Notes: generated by a model from the sequence alone, not told the origin. A stretch of DNA of 64,000 nucleotides from Pseudomonadota bacterium (GCA_021851405.1 JAJZDW010000013.1:1-64000); one strand, 5' to 3'; counted from the stretch's first letter, positions 16,125 to 25,832 are shown. Translations and numbers: made by a program.

Positions 16125-18607
16125 GCCGGCATCTCGGCAGGCTCGCGGACGGCGCCGGGCATGGCGGCGTGCGGTCCGCGGCGCGGATCGAACAGGCGCT
16201 CGGGGCTCTGCTCGCGCAGGCGGTAGAGGTACAGCCATTCGTTTTCGACCAGCTGCCGCAGGTCGGCCTGGCCTCGGACCACCCGTTCGATCCGCTCGCG
16301 CGGCGCATCGATGAGCACCGTCAGGCGCAGCGGCGCGTGCCGCCAGCCGGTACCGTCGTGCACGGACTGGCGGGCCAGTCCGATGCGCAGATCCCCGCTG
16401 TGTCCTTCCAGGACCCCGATGCGACCGCCGAGCACGTTGTGCAGCAGCTTGTCGCCGCTGCCGAAGCGCTGCGGATCGACGGTGGAGCCGTAGTACTGCA
16501 GGTTGATCCAGTGTGCCACGACCAGCGGGCCGGCGAGCAGTTGCTCGAGCAGCGCACCGTCAGGGTCCTCCTCGGCGCGGTACTCATGCAGGAAGGCCCG
16601 CCCCTGAAGATCGATGCCACGGGTCCGCTCGCGCGCGGCAAGGATGAACGCCGCGTTGCCCGCGAGCCCCCATTCGGGGCGCACTTCGGCCCAGTCGCGC
16701 GTGCGGCGCTGCAGCCGGCGCAACAGAGCCGTGTCGCGTCCCGCCAGATGCGCAAGCCCCAGGTCTGCGGCACGCTCGCGGCGTACCTGCGCGCCGGCGC
16801 GCCGCAGAGTGTTGTACAGACGCTCAAGATCGGCCGCGTGGCCGGCCGGGAGGTGCGGCGGCGCGAACAGCTCGACGGTGTCGGTCACGGTGTCGTGCAG
16901 CCCGGCGATCACCACGGTGTGCTCCGGGAGGGATATGCCGTGCTCGGGGAGTGCACGGCGCACCGCAGGATCGTTCAGCAGGTCAGCCAGTGCGCGTGCG
17001 TTGACCTCGCCGCTGTGGCCGCCGCAGGCACCGCAGGCGAGCGCGGCGGCCTGCGGATTGTTGGTGGTGCGTGCGCTGTGTCCGATCAGCACGAGCAGTC
17101 GGGCCGCGGGCCGCTCGATCCCCATGGCGTGCAGGATCCGCGCCGCAAGCGGCGCCTGTTCGGCGAGTGCCTCAGGGCCACGGCGGATCAGATGCGGACG
17201 CAGCGAAGCGTGCTCGGCGCGCTTCAGCCCGGTGTGCGTTGGGATGTCCGGCGCACGGGCGAACGTGCGGGCGAGCAATTTCGCCAGGTAGGTGAGACCG
17301 AAGATCTCCACGGTGCTGAATGCGCCCGTCGGCAGACGCAAGAACGGTTGCAGGCTCGCGCGACGCTGCAGCGTCCGTTGGCGCCGGTCCGCGAGTCGGT
17401 CATCCTCGGCCGCGTTTCCACTCGTATCGCTTGCCGTGAGCGTCGGGGCGAGCAGTGCGGGCAGCTGGGGCCACTCGAGCGAGGTCCCGAGCGGGGTGTA
17501 GCGCAGGGGCAGACCGAAGAAGCCTGCAAATCCATAGGTGCGTACGTCGCCGTCGGTCTGTTCGACGGCGCGCCGCATACGCTCTGAGCGCACATCGATG
17601 CAGAAGACGAGCTGTGCGCTGGGCGCAGCGGCTTGCGGGACGGGGCGTGCCGCGTGCGCTGCGGCGAGCGCGCCGAAGAGACGCGCCTGATAGGCGATCT
17701 CGTGTGCGCGCTGCCAGAGCAGGTCGATGGCCAGCGATGCGGGGGGCTCGGCGGCGATCGCGGCGTTCCACTGCGCGCGCCAGTCCCACCACACGGAGCG
17801 CTCATCGTCCCGCCCGTCCTGCAGCAGCGCCTCCCAGCTGAGGCGGATCACGAGCAACTGCGCCAAGTGCTCATCCTCTCCCCCGGCGAGCGCCGCCTCC
17901 CAGCGCAAGTAGGCGCACCACGCCGCCCAGCCGTCGATGCGCCGGGCAATCACTTCGAGCAGCTCGGTCCATTGTCCGTCGCGCACGGCCAGTCGATCGA
18001 GCGCCCAGTGGAGCGCCGCGTCGAACTGCTCGGGCAGCCGTGCGGCGCGCCCGTGCAGCGGCCGGAACCGCTGATCCTCGAGCAGCGCGGAGCGCCAGCC
18101 CGCGAACAGCCCAGGCCGGCGATCAGGCGTCGCGTCTGCCTGCAGCGGGTCGAAGTAGGCCGCACAGTACTCGCTGATCTGCTGCGTGATGCGCAGGCGC
18201 CAGGGGACTGCGCCGCATCGGTGCGGGTCGGCGTCGAGCCGGTCGCTGAGCAGCGGGAGTCCGTCCGCGACCGGGGCCGGCTGCTCGAGCGCCCGCACGG
18301 CGGCCGCGATACTCGAGACCACGGGCTGCTCGCGCAGGGCCTGCTCGAGGTGCGTCCGCTCGATCTGTCCGTGCTGCCAGGCGAGCAGGTACTGCGCGCG
18401 CGCCCCGGTCAGGGGCGCGCCGCAGAGGCGCTGCAGCCGCTCGGCCGCCGCGCCGAAGGGCAGCGCCCGATAGCCCCAGTAGGGGCTGACCGCGACCTGC
18501 CGATCGAGCGGCCAGGCGGGCGCGATAGTGCGGCAGGCCGCCTCGAGGGCTGCGCGGTGCAGACTTCGGCGGTGCTGTCGCACCGGTGGGGTCGCCGCGC
18601 CGCTCAT
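16121..18607 (-). CDS. dabA: DabA, inorganic carbon accumulation protein (UPF0753/DUF2309)
   Basis: An 828-residue protein of the DUF2309 family. DabA is a carbonic-anhydrase-like, zinc-binding subunit that with DabB drives energy-coupled CO2 to bicarbonate conversion at the membrane. The four zinc and active-site residues are present: C336 and D338 in LVFCIDVRSERMR, H510 in LIGHSA and C525 in LACGACGGHSGEVNAR. The H-to-C spacing of 15 equals that of Halothiobacillus DabA. Other family landmarks are VSPYWGY near the N-terminus and WINLQYYGSTVDP near the C-terminus. The ATG at 18607 overlaps the dabB stop as ATGA, so translation is coupled. Confidence 0.93.
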   Translation of the reverse strand: MSGAATPPVRQHRRSLHRAALEAACRTIAPAWPLDRQVAVSPYWGYRALPFGAAAERLQRLCGAPLTGARAQYLLAWQHGQIERTHLEQALREQPVVSSIAAAVRALEQPAPVADGLPLLSDRLDADPHRCGAVPWRLRITQQISEYCAAYFDPLQADATPDRRPGLFAGWRSALLEDQRFRPLHGRAARLPEQFDAALHWALDRLAVRDGQWTELLEVIARRIDGWAAWCAYLRWEAALAGGEDEHLAQLLVIRLSWEALLQDGRDDERSVWWDWRAQWNAAIAAEPPASLAIDLLWQRAHEIAYQARLFGALAAAHAARPVPQAAAPSAQLVFCIDVRSERMRRAVEQTDGDVRTYGFAGFFGLPLRYTPLGTSLEWPQLPALLAPTLTASDTSGNAAEDDRLADRRQRTLQRRASLQPFLRLPTGAFSTVEIFGLTYLAKLLARTFARAPDIPTHTGLKRAEHASLRPHLIRRGPEALAEQAPLAARILHAMGIERPAARLLVLIGHSARTTNNPQAAALACGACGGHSGEVNARALADLLNDPAVRRALPEHGISLPEHTVVIAGLHDTVTDTVELFAPPHLPAGHAADLERLYNTLRRAGAQVRRERAADLGLAHLAGRDTALLRRLQRRTRDWAEVRPEWGLAGNAAFILAARERTRGIDLQGRAFLHEYRAEEDPDGALLEQLLAGPLVVAHWINLQYYGSTVDPQRFGSGDKLLHNVLGGRIGVLEGHSGDLRIGLARQSVHDGTGWRHAPLRLTVLIDAPRERIERVVRGQADLRQLVENEWLYLYRLREQSPERLFDPRRGPHAAMPGAVREPAEMPA

Positions 18608-20157
18608 GCGGCGCCCCGTTCGCGCGGTGCCAGCCACGGACTGAGGTGTCTCCCCGCGCTGCGCACGCCGCACCAGGGCCATCGCGACGTGACGAGCCGC
18701 GTGACCGGCTCATCGAGGAAGTACCCGGCCGCGCTCCACACGTACAGGCGTGAGTGGCGCGTCGCGGAGCCGGCACGCCCGAGGTGTCCCTGCGCCCAGT
18801 ACAGCGCGACCAGACAGAGTGCGCCGTACAGCGCCAGCAGCGGCGCCGGGCGTGCCTGGGGGACACCGAGGCCACGGTTCATCGTGAGGTGCCAGAGCAG
18901 ATACAGCTGCACGGCGAGGGCGGCCGCCAGGAAGTTGCGGGTCCGGGTGGCGAGATTCGGCACACCGTCCCACAGCAGCGTCGCGACACCGAGCGTGCAC
19001 ACCAGCAGAGCGATCCAGGGAACCGTCGGGGCGTGCCATACGGTGTGCCACAGGCGCGCCGAGACTGCGACTACGCCGGCGGCGACTGCCAGTCCGAGCA
19101 GCGGCGCGTAGGGTGCGCGCGACGGGGGTTCAGCTCGCATGCGCACCTCGGTGCTCTCGCGCACCGCCTCGCCGGAGCAGAGGAACGCGTGCGCCTTGTA
19201 GAGCGCATGGCCGAGCAGATGCAGCAGAGCGAGGCCGTACAGCCCCAGACCGCATTCGGCGGCCATCAGCCCCATCTGCGAGCAGGTCGACCAGGCGAGG
19301 CGCGTTTTGCGCGTCGGGCAGGTCATCAGGGTGAGCCCGGCGAGCGCCGCGGTCGTGCTGCCGACGATCACCAGCAGCCCCTGGGCCGGCAGCGATGCGC
19401 CGATCAGCGGGGCGAGGCGGATCAGCACGTAGCCGCCGAGGTTGACCACGCCCGCGTGCATCAGGGCGGAGACGCTGGTCGGCGCTTCCATGACCTGCAC
19501 CAGCCAGCCGTGCAGGGGCAGCTGAGCGGATTTCAACAGCACGGCGGCGGCGAGCAGCAGCGCGGCCCACTGCGCGTCGGCGCCGGCCGCCCCGTGTGCC
19601 GCGATCAGCCGCGCCAGGGCGGTCAGTCCGAGGGTGTGCCAGCGGCGATAGAGCAGCAGCGCGGCGCCGAGCAGGCACCCATCGGCCAGGCGGCTGGCGA
19701 GGAACTTCTTGCGCGCGACGATGCGGGCCGCCGATCGCTCGCGGTAGTGCGTCAGGAGTGGGTGCAGCGCGGCGCTGCTGGCGGCCCAGGCGAGCACCAG
19801 CACGGCGAAATTACGCGCCGCCACCACGGTACTCACACCGGCGAGCGTCAGCAGCAGCGCACACACGAAGCGCCGCTCGCCGGCCTCCCCGGCGAGATTG
19901 CCGCGCGAGTAGCGCGCGATGACCCAGCCCAGAAACGTGATCAGCGTCATCACCGCGGCAGCCGGACCGTTGTGCAGGCCGAATGCCAGGCCCGGCACCA
20001 GGCGGCTGATATCCCCGGCGAGCGCTCCTGCGAGCGCGCCGCCGGAGGCCCACGCGAGCGCTGGCCAGAGCGCGCGGCGGCGCAGCGCGGCGGCGGCGGC
20101 GCCGAGCAGGTACAGCAGCGGAACGAGCCAGGCGGTCCAGTGCGGGGGATGCAGCAT
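18604..20157 (-). CDS. dabB: DabB, proton-translocating NADH dehydrogenase subunit 5-like membrane protein
   Basis: A 517-residue polytopic membrane protein of the Proton_antipo_M (NuoL/MrpA) family, with about 14 helices. The family core LLKSAQLPLHGWLVQVMEAP then TSVSALMHAGVVNLGGYV carries the conserved Lys, His and Glu region; HLLGHALYKAHAFLCSG is also typical. DabB is thought to supply ion-gradient energy to DabA. The ATG at 20157 has GGAG five bases upstream and is the first gene of a leftward operon with dabA, cysD, the 85-residue gene and tspO. A LysR regulator is divergent. Confidence 0.9.
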   Translation of the reverse strand: MLHPPHWTAWLVPLLYLLGAAAAALRRRALWPALAWASGGALAGALAGDISRLVPGLAFGLHNGPAAAVMTLITFLGWVIARYSRGNLAGEAGERRFVCALLLTLAGVSTVVAARNFAVLVLAWAASSAALHPLLTHYRERSAARIVARKKFLASRLADGCLLGAALLLYRRWHTLGLTALARLIAAHGAAGADAQWAALLLAAAVLLKSAQLPLHGWLVQVMEAPTSVSALMHAGVVNLGGYVLIRLAPLIGASLPAQGLLVIVGSTTAALAGLTLMTCPTRKTRLAWSTCSQMGLMAAECGLGLYGLALLHLLGHALYKAHAFLCSGEAVRESTEVRMRAEPPSRAPYAPLLGLAVAAGVVAVSARLWHTVWHAPTVPWIALLVCTLGVATLLWDGVPNLATRTRNFLAAALAVQLYLLWHLTMNRGLGVPQARPAPLLALYGALCLVALYWAQGHLGRAGSATRHSRLYVWSAAGYFLDEPVTRLVTSRWPWCGVRSAGRHLSPWLAPRERGAA

Positions 20158-20256
20158 GCGTACTCCGGGGGGTTCGGACGACGCGGGGGAGTATTCGCAA
20201 AGGGAGTGGATCTGTAAAATAGAATAAAGAGAACGAAACGTTCGAGAAAACAGAAC
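20158..20256. promoter_or_regulatory. divergent dabB / lysR control region
   Basis: A 99-base spacer between the divergent dabB and lysR genes, AT-rich towards the lysR side. It contains an inverted repeat GAACG-AAA-CGTTC at 20231-20243, a plausible LysR-type contact close to the lysR start. LysR regulators usually bind such spacers and control both directions. Confidence 0.5.
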
Positions 20257-21141
20257 ATGCGAAACCTTAACTTCCGTCACCTGCTGTATTTCTGGACCGT
20301 CGCGCAGCGCGGGCACCTGACCCAGGCCGCCGCGCAGCTGCGCGTGTCGCAATCGGCCCTGTCGGCGCAGATCCGTCAGCTCGAGTTGTATCTCGGTCAG
20401 CCGTTGTTCGAGCGCTCCGGACGCGCGTTGCATCTGACGGAGTTTGGCGCCGTGGTGCTCGATTACGCCGACAGCATCTTCGGGCTGGGGCAGGAACTGA
20501 TGGCGACGGTGCGCGGCGGGCTCGGACAGCGCCAGCAGCACCTGCGCGTCGGGGCGGTTGCCACGCTGTCACGCAACTTCACGGAGAATCTGCTGCGGCC
20601 GCTGTTCAGCCGCGCGCAAGTGCGCCTGACGCTGCAGTCCGGCAGTCTTGCCGAGCTGCTCGAGCAGCTGCGCGTGCACACCCTCGATGTGCTGCTCTCC
20701 AATCGCCCGGTGGTGGCCGAGCGTGATCGGCCGTGGCGCTGCGTGTCGCTCTCGCGCCAGTCGGTGTGTCTGATCGGGCCGCCGCGCTCCGGGCGGCGGC
20801 GCTTGCGGCTGCCGGAGGACCTGGTCGGTATGCCCCTGGTGCTGCCCGGACCGAGCAGTGACGTGCGCACCCAGTTTGATTTGTGGTGCGAGCGCAGGCG
20901 CATCAAGGTCGAGGTCGCCGCGGAAGTCGACGACATGGCGATGCTGCGGCTGTTCGCGCGCGATTCCGGCGCCGTTGCGGTGGTGCCCGAGGTGGTGGTC
21001 CAGGACGAATTGCGCGAGGGGCGTCTGCAGCGCTACGGCGCGATCCCCGGCGTGTTCGAGCATTTTTACGCGATCACCGCGTTCCGGAACAGTCCCTCGC
21101 CGCTGGTGCAGCAGCTGCTCGTGCGCACGCGCGCGAAATAG
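20257..21141 (+). CDS. LysR-family transcriptional regulator of the dab operon
   Basis: A 294-residue regulator. The N-terminal winged HTH reads NFRHLLYFWTVAQRGHLTQA then AAQLRVSQSALSAQIRQLE, followed by LGQPLFERSGRALHLTEFG. The C-terminal LysR substrate-binding domain starts near residue 92. Gene order (divergent from dabB, 99 bases apart) strongly suggests it controls the inorganic-carbon pump, as LysR genes next to DAB operons do elsewhere. The effector is unknown; the type resembles the NhaR/CbbR side of the family. Confidence 0.88.
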   Translation: MRNLNFRHLLYFWTVAQRGHLTQAAAQLRVSQSALSAQIRQLELYLGQPLFERSGRALHLTEFGAVVLDYADSIFGLGQELMATVRGGLGQRQQHLRVGAVATLSRNFTENLLRPLFSRAQVRLTLQSGSLAELLEQLRVHTLDVLLSNRPVVAERDRPWRCVSLSRQSVCLIGPPRSGRRRLRLPEDLVGMPLVLPGPSSDVRTQFDLWCERRRIKVEVAAEVDDMAMLRLFARDSGAVAVVPEVVVQDELREGRLQRYGAIPGVFEHFYAITAFRNSPSPLVQQLLVRTRAK

Positions 21142-21376
21142 AGGCTCGGGAGCTCAGCGCGCGGCACGCGTGCCCAGCGGGGCATCTGCTCGCCGGTTCT
21201 GCCTGGGCGTGTGCACGCTCCGATCCTGACCTCGAGATGCACGCCGTATCGGTCCGGCGTGCACCATTTGACCGCAGGATGGGGTGTGCCACGCCGATCA
21301 TCGTGGGCCTCGCTGATCGTGCTCGCGATCCATGCGACGCGGCGCGTGCAGGAGTGAGGGATCGCGCGCGGTCCGG

Positions 21377-22312
21377 TCAGATGCTGCGGCCGTAATAGAG
21401 TGCCGAGACGTGGGTGGCCTGGGCGAAGAACAACCAGCGTTCGGTGAGCAGGCCGAGTGCGGCGCAGACGACGGCGAGCGCGCTGCTGACGAGCGGCGCG
21501 CCACCGCTCGCACCCAGCAGGCTCAGCAGCAGCGGCAGAAGGAAGCCGAGCCCGAGCGCGATGCGCCGCAGCGTCATGCCGTGGCGCCGGGCGATCTGAA
21601 AGCCCATCTCGCGCAGCACGAAGTTCTCCGTGAAATGGGGTGCATCGAGCGGCCGCACGACGGTGCCGTGCGCCATTCCGATCGCACTCGCCAGGGTGGC
21701 GAGCGGTGCCTGGCGGTCGATGTGGCGCCAATAGGCGAGCTTGGCGAGCAATGCCGCGGCGGCCGCGGCGGCCGCGAGCGCCGCCGGCCACCCGCCGGCA
21801 CCGATCACCACGGTGTGCAGCAGCACGAACAGCGTGCCGCCGGAGAACAGCGCAAAGACCAGATAATCGGGCGCCGTGTGCGGGTTGTGCCACTGGCGGA
21901 TCGGCTTCAGGCTCCCGTAGATCATCGCGGTGCAGTAGACGGTACCGAGGCCCGCGAGCGCCGCCGCCGCCCCGAGGAGCCGCGTGAGCGGGGCGGCCGG
22001 TGAGTGGTAGGCGCTGGCGGCGAACGCGAGCGCCACCGGATAGGTGAGCAGCGCCGCGACGCCCTCGCGCGACAGCCAGGAGGAGCGCCACTGGCTGAAG
22101 GCGCGCCAGGCGCGCTCGCGGCGGCCGAGGTGCAGTGCCGAGGCCGCCAGACCCGCGGTGGCGAGCACGACGACGAGGCCGATGCCGGTGAGGAGCAGGG
22201 TGGGGGCGGCGGCCGCGGCGCCCGCGGCGGCATCCAGGCCGAGCCACGCGAGCAGCCCGTAGGCGAACCCCGTGAGCGTCGTCAGCAGGAGGATCGAGGC
22301 GGCCGGCCTCAT
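21377..22312 (-). CDS. soeC: SoeC-like membrane anchor subunit (DmsC/NrfD type)
   Basis: A 311-residue protein with eight or nine membrane helices, of the DMSO reductase anchor (DmsC) family. Recognisable pieces are RAWRAFSQWRSSWLSREGV, TAMIYGSLKPIRQWHNPHTA and ENFVLREMGFQIARRHG. It would take electrons from the iron-sulfur subunit to quinone. The ATG overlaps the soeB stop as ATGA. In a three-gene set with a cytoplasmic molybdoenzyme and ferredoxin subunit this fits the SoeABC sulfite dehydrogenase; a related DMSO/polysulfide-type oxidoreductase cannot be excluded. Confidence 0.8.
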   Translation of the reverse strand: MRPAASILLLTTLTGFAYGLLAWLGLDAAAGAAAAAPTLLLTGIGLVVVLATAGLAASALHLGRRERAWRAFSQWRSSWLSREGVAALLTYPVALAFAASAYHSPAAPLTRLLGAAAALAGLGTVYCTAMIYGSLKPIRQWHNPHTAPDYLVFALFSGGTLFVLLHTVVIGAGGWPAALAAAAAAAALLAKLAYWRHIDRQAPLATLASAIGMAHGTVVRPLDAPHFTENFVLREMGFQIARRHGMTLRRIALGLGFLLPLLLSLLGASGGAPLVSSALAVVCAALGLLTERWLFFAQATHVSALYYGRSI

Positions 22313-23049
22313 CGACTCAGGGCCTTGTCGAGCAGTCGCAGCAGTGCCGCGCCGACGCCCTGGCTCGGCCGCGCCGGACTCTCCTCAGGTCCGGTCGGGA
22401 GCTGCGCCTGGCGGGGGGGCAGGTACTTGTTGGTCGGGCGGTAGCCGAGCTCGGCGAGCAGGTCCACACCGCCGCGCTCCTCGACGAGCTTCGCGACCGG
22501 ACTGTCCGGATCGGCCAGATCCCCGAAGTGGCGCGCCTTGGCCGGACAGGTCGACACACAGGCCGGTTCGCGCTCCGCTTCCGGGAGCGCCTCGTTGTAG
22601 ATCCGATCGATGCACAGGGTGCACTTGCGCATCACGCCGTTGTCCTCATCGAACTCACGCGCCCCGTAGGGGCAAGCCCAGGAGCACAGCTTGCAACCGA
22701 TGCAGATGTCGGTGTTGATGAGCACGATGCCGTCCTCGGCGCGCTTGAACGAAGCGCCCGTGGGACACACCGTGACGCACAGTGGATTTTCGCAGTGCAG
22801 GCACGAGCGTGGGAAGTTCACCGTGCGTGAGCGTTCGGGGCTCTCGGTTTCGTACGAGTGGATGCGGTTGAACCACACCCCGTCCGGGTTCGCCCCGTAC
22901 TTGTCGTAGTCGGGCAGGATCCCGGCCTCGCCTCCGGTGTTCCACTCCTTGCAGTTCACCGCGCAGGCATGGCAGCCGACACAGGTGTCGAGGTCGATCA
23001 CGAGCCCCATCTTGCGCGCCCCCGGGGCGCGCTCGGGCAGCATCGTCAT
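22309..23049 (-). CDS. soeB: SoeB-like 4x[4Fe-4S] iron-sulfur subunit
   Basis: A 246-residue ferredoxin-type electron transfer subunit. It carries four Cys groups: CVGCHACAVNC (residues 23-33), CLHCENPLCVTVCP, CIGCKLCSWACP, and CTLC with the distant CVSTCP. This is the DmsB/SoeB layout, linking the molybdenum subunit to the membrane anchor. Start and stop overlap the neighbouring genes by ATGA, so the three subunits are made together. No signal peptide, consistent with a cytoplasmic complex. Confidence 0.85.
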   Translation of the reverse strand: MTMLPERAPGARKMGLVIDLDTCVGCHACAVNCKEWNTGGEAGILPDYDKYGANPDGVWFNRIHSYETESPERSRTVNFPRSCLHCENPLCVTVCPTGASFKRAEDGIVLINTDICIGCKLCSWACPYGAREFDEDNGVMRKCTLCIDRIYNEALPEAEREPACVSTCPAKARHFGDLADPDSPVAKLVEERGGVDLLAELGYRPTNKYLPPRQAQLPTGPEESPARPSQGVGAALLRLLDKALSR

Positions 23050-25832
23050 GTGGGTTTCTCCGAGCGAGGCGTGATGTGCAGCGGATTGGCGTCGGGGCGC
23101 GGTGCAGTCTCATCCGGGCTGTCCGGCGAACAGCGCTCGAGCCGAACCGTGAGGTCGAACCAGGCGGCCTGTCCGGTCACCGGGTCTGAGTTGGACTGCG
23201 GCGCATCGGCGCCGTTGCCCGGCAGGAACTCCGAGATCACGTGATTGAGGAGGAAGCCGCGGGTGAACTCCGGCGCATCGTGCTTCAAGCCCCAGGCGCC
23301 GGCGCGCTTGCCGATCGCATTCCAGGTCCACACCGTGTGGCGGTTCACCCCGCTCATGGTGCGCGCCCGCGCCTTCACCCGTCCGGTGCGCGATTCGACC
23401 CAGACCCAGTCCTCGTCCTCGATGCCGAGCTCGGCGGCGAGCTCGCGGTGCAGATAGAGGCGATTCTCAGGGAGGATCTGGCGCAGCCAGGCGTTCTGCG
23501 AGCCCCAGGAGTGATACATGGCCATCGGCCGCTGCGTGATGGCGTGCAGCGGGTAGCGCGAGCGCTCGCTCATCGCCTGCTCGAGCGGCAGGTACCAGAT
23601 CGGCAGCGGATCGCAGTAGCGCGCGATGCGCGCCCGCAGCCGCTGCGGCGGCACGCGCGCCCCGTGCCCCTCGGCCGCGAGCCGCAGCCGCTGCAGCGGT
23701 TCCAAGTACAGCTGCAGGACGATCGGCTCGGCGGAGCCGATGAACCCCATCTGCTGCGCACCGGCGAGATAGTCCCGGTTGGCGAACTTGTAGTAAAGCT
23801 GTTGCGGCGGCAGGTGCTGTGACCAGAACCCGCCGTTCTCCACGTAGCGGCGCAGCTGCTCGGGGTTCGGCTCCCCGCGCCCGACGGCGGTGCCGTCGGC
23901 ACCGCGAAAGCCGGCGAGCGGGCCGATGCCGGGGCGACGCTGATGCCGCACGATGTAATCGGCGTACGAGGCGTAGAGCGGACCGCCCCGTGCGGCGGTG
24001 AAATCCGCCAGTCCGAGCCGGCCGGCGAGTTCGATCAACACGTCCTGGAAGGGGCGTACGTCCCGTCCGGGGTCGAGCACCGGCACGCGGATGGCATCGG
24101 CCGGTCCGTGCGCCGAGCCGATCGGCCGATCGAGCAGCGAGATGCAGTCGTAGCGCTCGAGGTAGGTCGTATCGGGCAACACCAGATCGGCGTAGGCGAC
24201 CGTCTCGGAGGCGAACGCATCGGCCACCACCACGAACGGGATGCGGTACTCGCCGTGCGCATCCGTGGCGCACAACATGCGGGTCGTCTCACCGGGGTTC
24301 ATGGCGGAGTTCCACGCCATGTTGGACATGAAGAGCAACAGCGTGTCGATTTTCTGCGCGCCGGCCTCGAAGGCCCGCGCGATCGCCATGTGCATCAGGC
24401 CGTGGATGGCGAGCGGTGCCTCCCAGGAGAAGGCCCGGTCGAGCCGCAGCGCCTCGCCCTCCTCATCGACCAGCAGATCCTGCGGGCCGAGCGGAAAGCC
24501 GAGCGGTGCGGCATCGAGCGGCGTGCCCGGCGGCCCGACGGTGCGTCCCGGGGGGCCGCCGCCCGGGATGGGCTTCGGGTACGGGGACTTGTAGCGCCAC
24601 GAGCCGGGCGTGTCGACCGCACCGATGAGCATCTGCAACACGTGGATCGCGCGGCAGGAATGGAATCCGTTCGAGTGCGCCGAGATCCCGCGCATGGCGT
24701 GCATGGCCACCGGGCGGCCGACCATGCGCTCGTGACGGCGGCCGGCGGTGTCGGTCCAGGGCTGCTCGAGCACCACGGGGTGACGGAAGGCCGCCTCTGC
24801 GATCTGCGCGGCCAGGCGGCGAATGATGGCGGCATCGACGCCGCAGCGCGCTGCGACGGCCTCCGGGGCATAACTCGCCTCGCTGTAGCGCTCGGCGAGC
24901 AGTGCGAACGCCGGACGGGCGGCACGGCCGTCGGGGAGCGTGAAGCGCCCCATGAGCGCCGGATCGATGTCGAGGGACTCGGCCGCAACGAGCGTACCCG
25001 CGGTGCGATCGAAAGCGAGCGCACGTCCCTCGGCGTCGCGCGCGATCAGGCCGTGCTCGGCACTGCCCGGCACATCGATGACGAGATGGTGCGCGTTGGT
25101 GTAGCGCACCAGGAACTCGGTGTCGATCTGTCCGGCCTCGAGCAGGCAGTGGATGAGGGCGAGCACCAGCAGCCCGTCGGTGCCCGGGGTGACGGCGATG
25201 AACTCATCGGCGATCGCCGAGTAACCGGTGCGCACCGGGTTGAATGAGACGATTTTCGCCCCGCGGGCCTTCAGGCGCGCGAGGCCGAGTTTGATCGGGT
25301 TGGAATCATGGTCCTCGGCGACGCCGAACAACAGAAACAGCCGCGCGTGCTCCCAGTCCGGCTCACCGAACTCCCAGAACGCCCCGCCGAGCGAATACAG
25401 CCCCGCGGCCGCCATGTTCACCGAGCAGAACCCGCCGTGGGCGGCGAAGTTGATGGTGCCGAACATGCGCGCGAAGTGCCCGGTGAGCGACTGGGACTGG
25501 TCGCGTCCGGTGTACAGCGCCAGGCGATTCGGATCGCTCGCGCGGATCGCCGTCAGCCGCTCGGTCAGAAGCCGCAGGGCCTCCTCCCAGGAGATCGCCT
25601 CGAACGCGCCCGAACCGCGCGGACCGGTGCGCTTCAGCGGGGTGCTGAGGCGCGCCGGGGACAGCGCCGTCATGATCCCGGCCGAGCCCTTGGCGCACAG
25701 CACGCCCCGATTGATCGGGTGGTCGCGGTTGCCCTCGATGTAGCGCAGCCGGCCGTCCTCCAGGTGTACCTTGATGCCGCAGCGGCACGCGCACATGTAA
25801 CAGGTGGTGTGCGCGACCGATTTGACGCTCAT
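23046..25832 (-). CDS. soeA: SoeA-like molybdopterin oxidoreductase, catalytic subunit
   Basis: A 928-residue Mo-bis-MGD enzyme. The N-terminal [4Fe-4S] ligands are C11, C14, C18 and C46 (TTCYMCACRCGI and GVLCAKG). Molybdopterin-binding segments include MRGISAHSNGFHSCRAIHVL and YADLVLPDTTYLERYDCISL. There is no Tat signal, so the enzyme is cytoplasmic, which fits SoeABC (sulfite to sulfate, electrons to quinone) rather than periplasmic DMSO or polysulfide reductases. Subunits B and C follow with ATGA overlaps. The substrate is inferred from architecture and the surrounding sulfur/carbon genes. Confidence 0.82.
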   Translation of the reverse strand: MSVKSVAHTTCYMCACRCGIKVHLEDGRLRYIEGNRDHPINRGVLCAKGSAGIMTALSPARLSTPLKRTGPRGSGAFEAISWEEALRLLTERLTAIRASDPNRLALYTGRDQSQSLTGHFARMFGTINFAAHGGFCSVNMAAAGLYSLGGAFWEFGEPDWEHARLFLLFGVAEDHDSNPIKLGLARLKARGAKIVSFNPVRTGYSAIADEFIAVTPGTDGLLVLALIHCLLEAGQIDTEFLVRYTNAHHLVIDVPGSAEHGLIARDAEGRALAFDRTAGTLVAAESLDIDPALMGRFTLPDGRAARPAFALLAERYSEASYAPEAVAARCGVDAAIIRRLAAQIAEAAFRHPVVLEQPWTDTAGRRHERMVGRPVAMHAMRGISAHSNGFHSCRAIHVLQMLIGAVDTPGSWRYKSPYPKPIPGGGPPGRTVGPPGTPLDAAPLGFPLGPQDLLVDEEGEALRLDRAFSWEAPLAIHGLMHMAIARAFEAGAQKIDTLLLFMSNMAWNSAMNPGETTRMLCATDAHGEYRIPFVVVADAFASETVAYADLVLPDTTYLERYDCISLLDRPIGSAHGPADAIRVPVLDPGRDVRPFQDVLIELAGRLGLADFTAARGGPLYASYADYIVRHQRRPGIGPLAGFRGADGTAVGRGEPNPEQLRRYVENGGFWSQHLPPQQLYYKFANRDYLAGAQQMGFIGSAEPIVLQLYLEPLQRLRLAAEGHGARVPPQRLRARIARYCDPLPIWYLPLEQAMSERSRYPLHAITQRPMAMYHSWGSQNAWLRQILPENRLYLHRELAAELGIEDEDWVWVESRTGRVKARARTMSGVNRHTVWTWNAIGKRAGAWGLKHDAPEFTRGFLLNHVISEFLPGNGADAPQSNSDPVTGQAAWFDLTVRLERCSPDSPDETAPRPDANPLHITPRSEKPT

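Noticed and set aside
16100..20217. Several 480-500-codon plus-strand open frames opposite dabA and dabB
   Set aside because: Antisense shadows of conserved dab genes; no family resemblance or ribosome sites.
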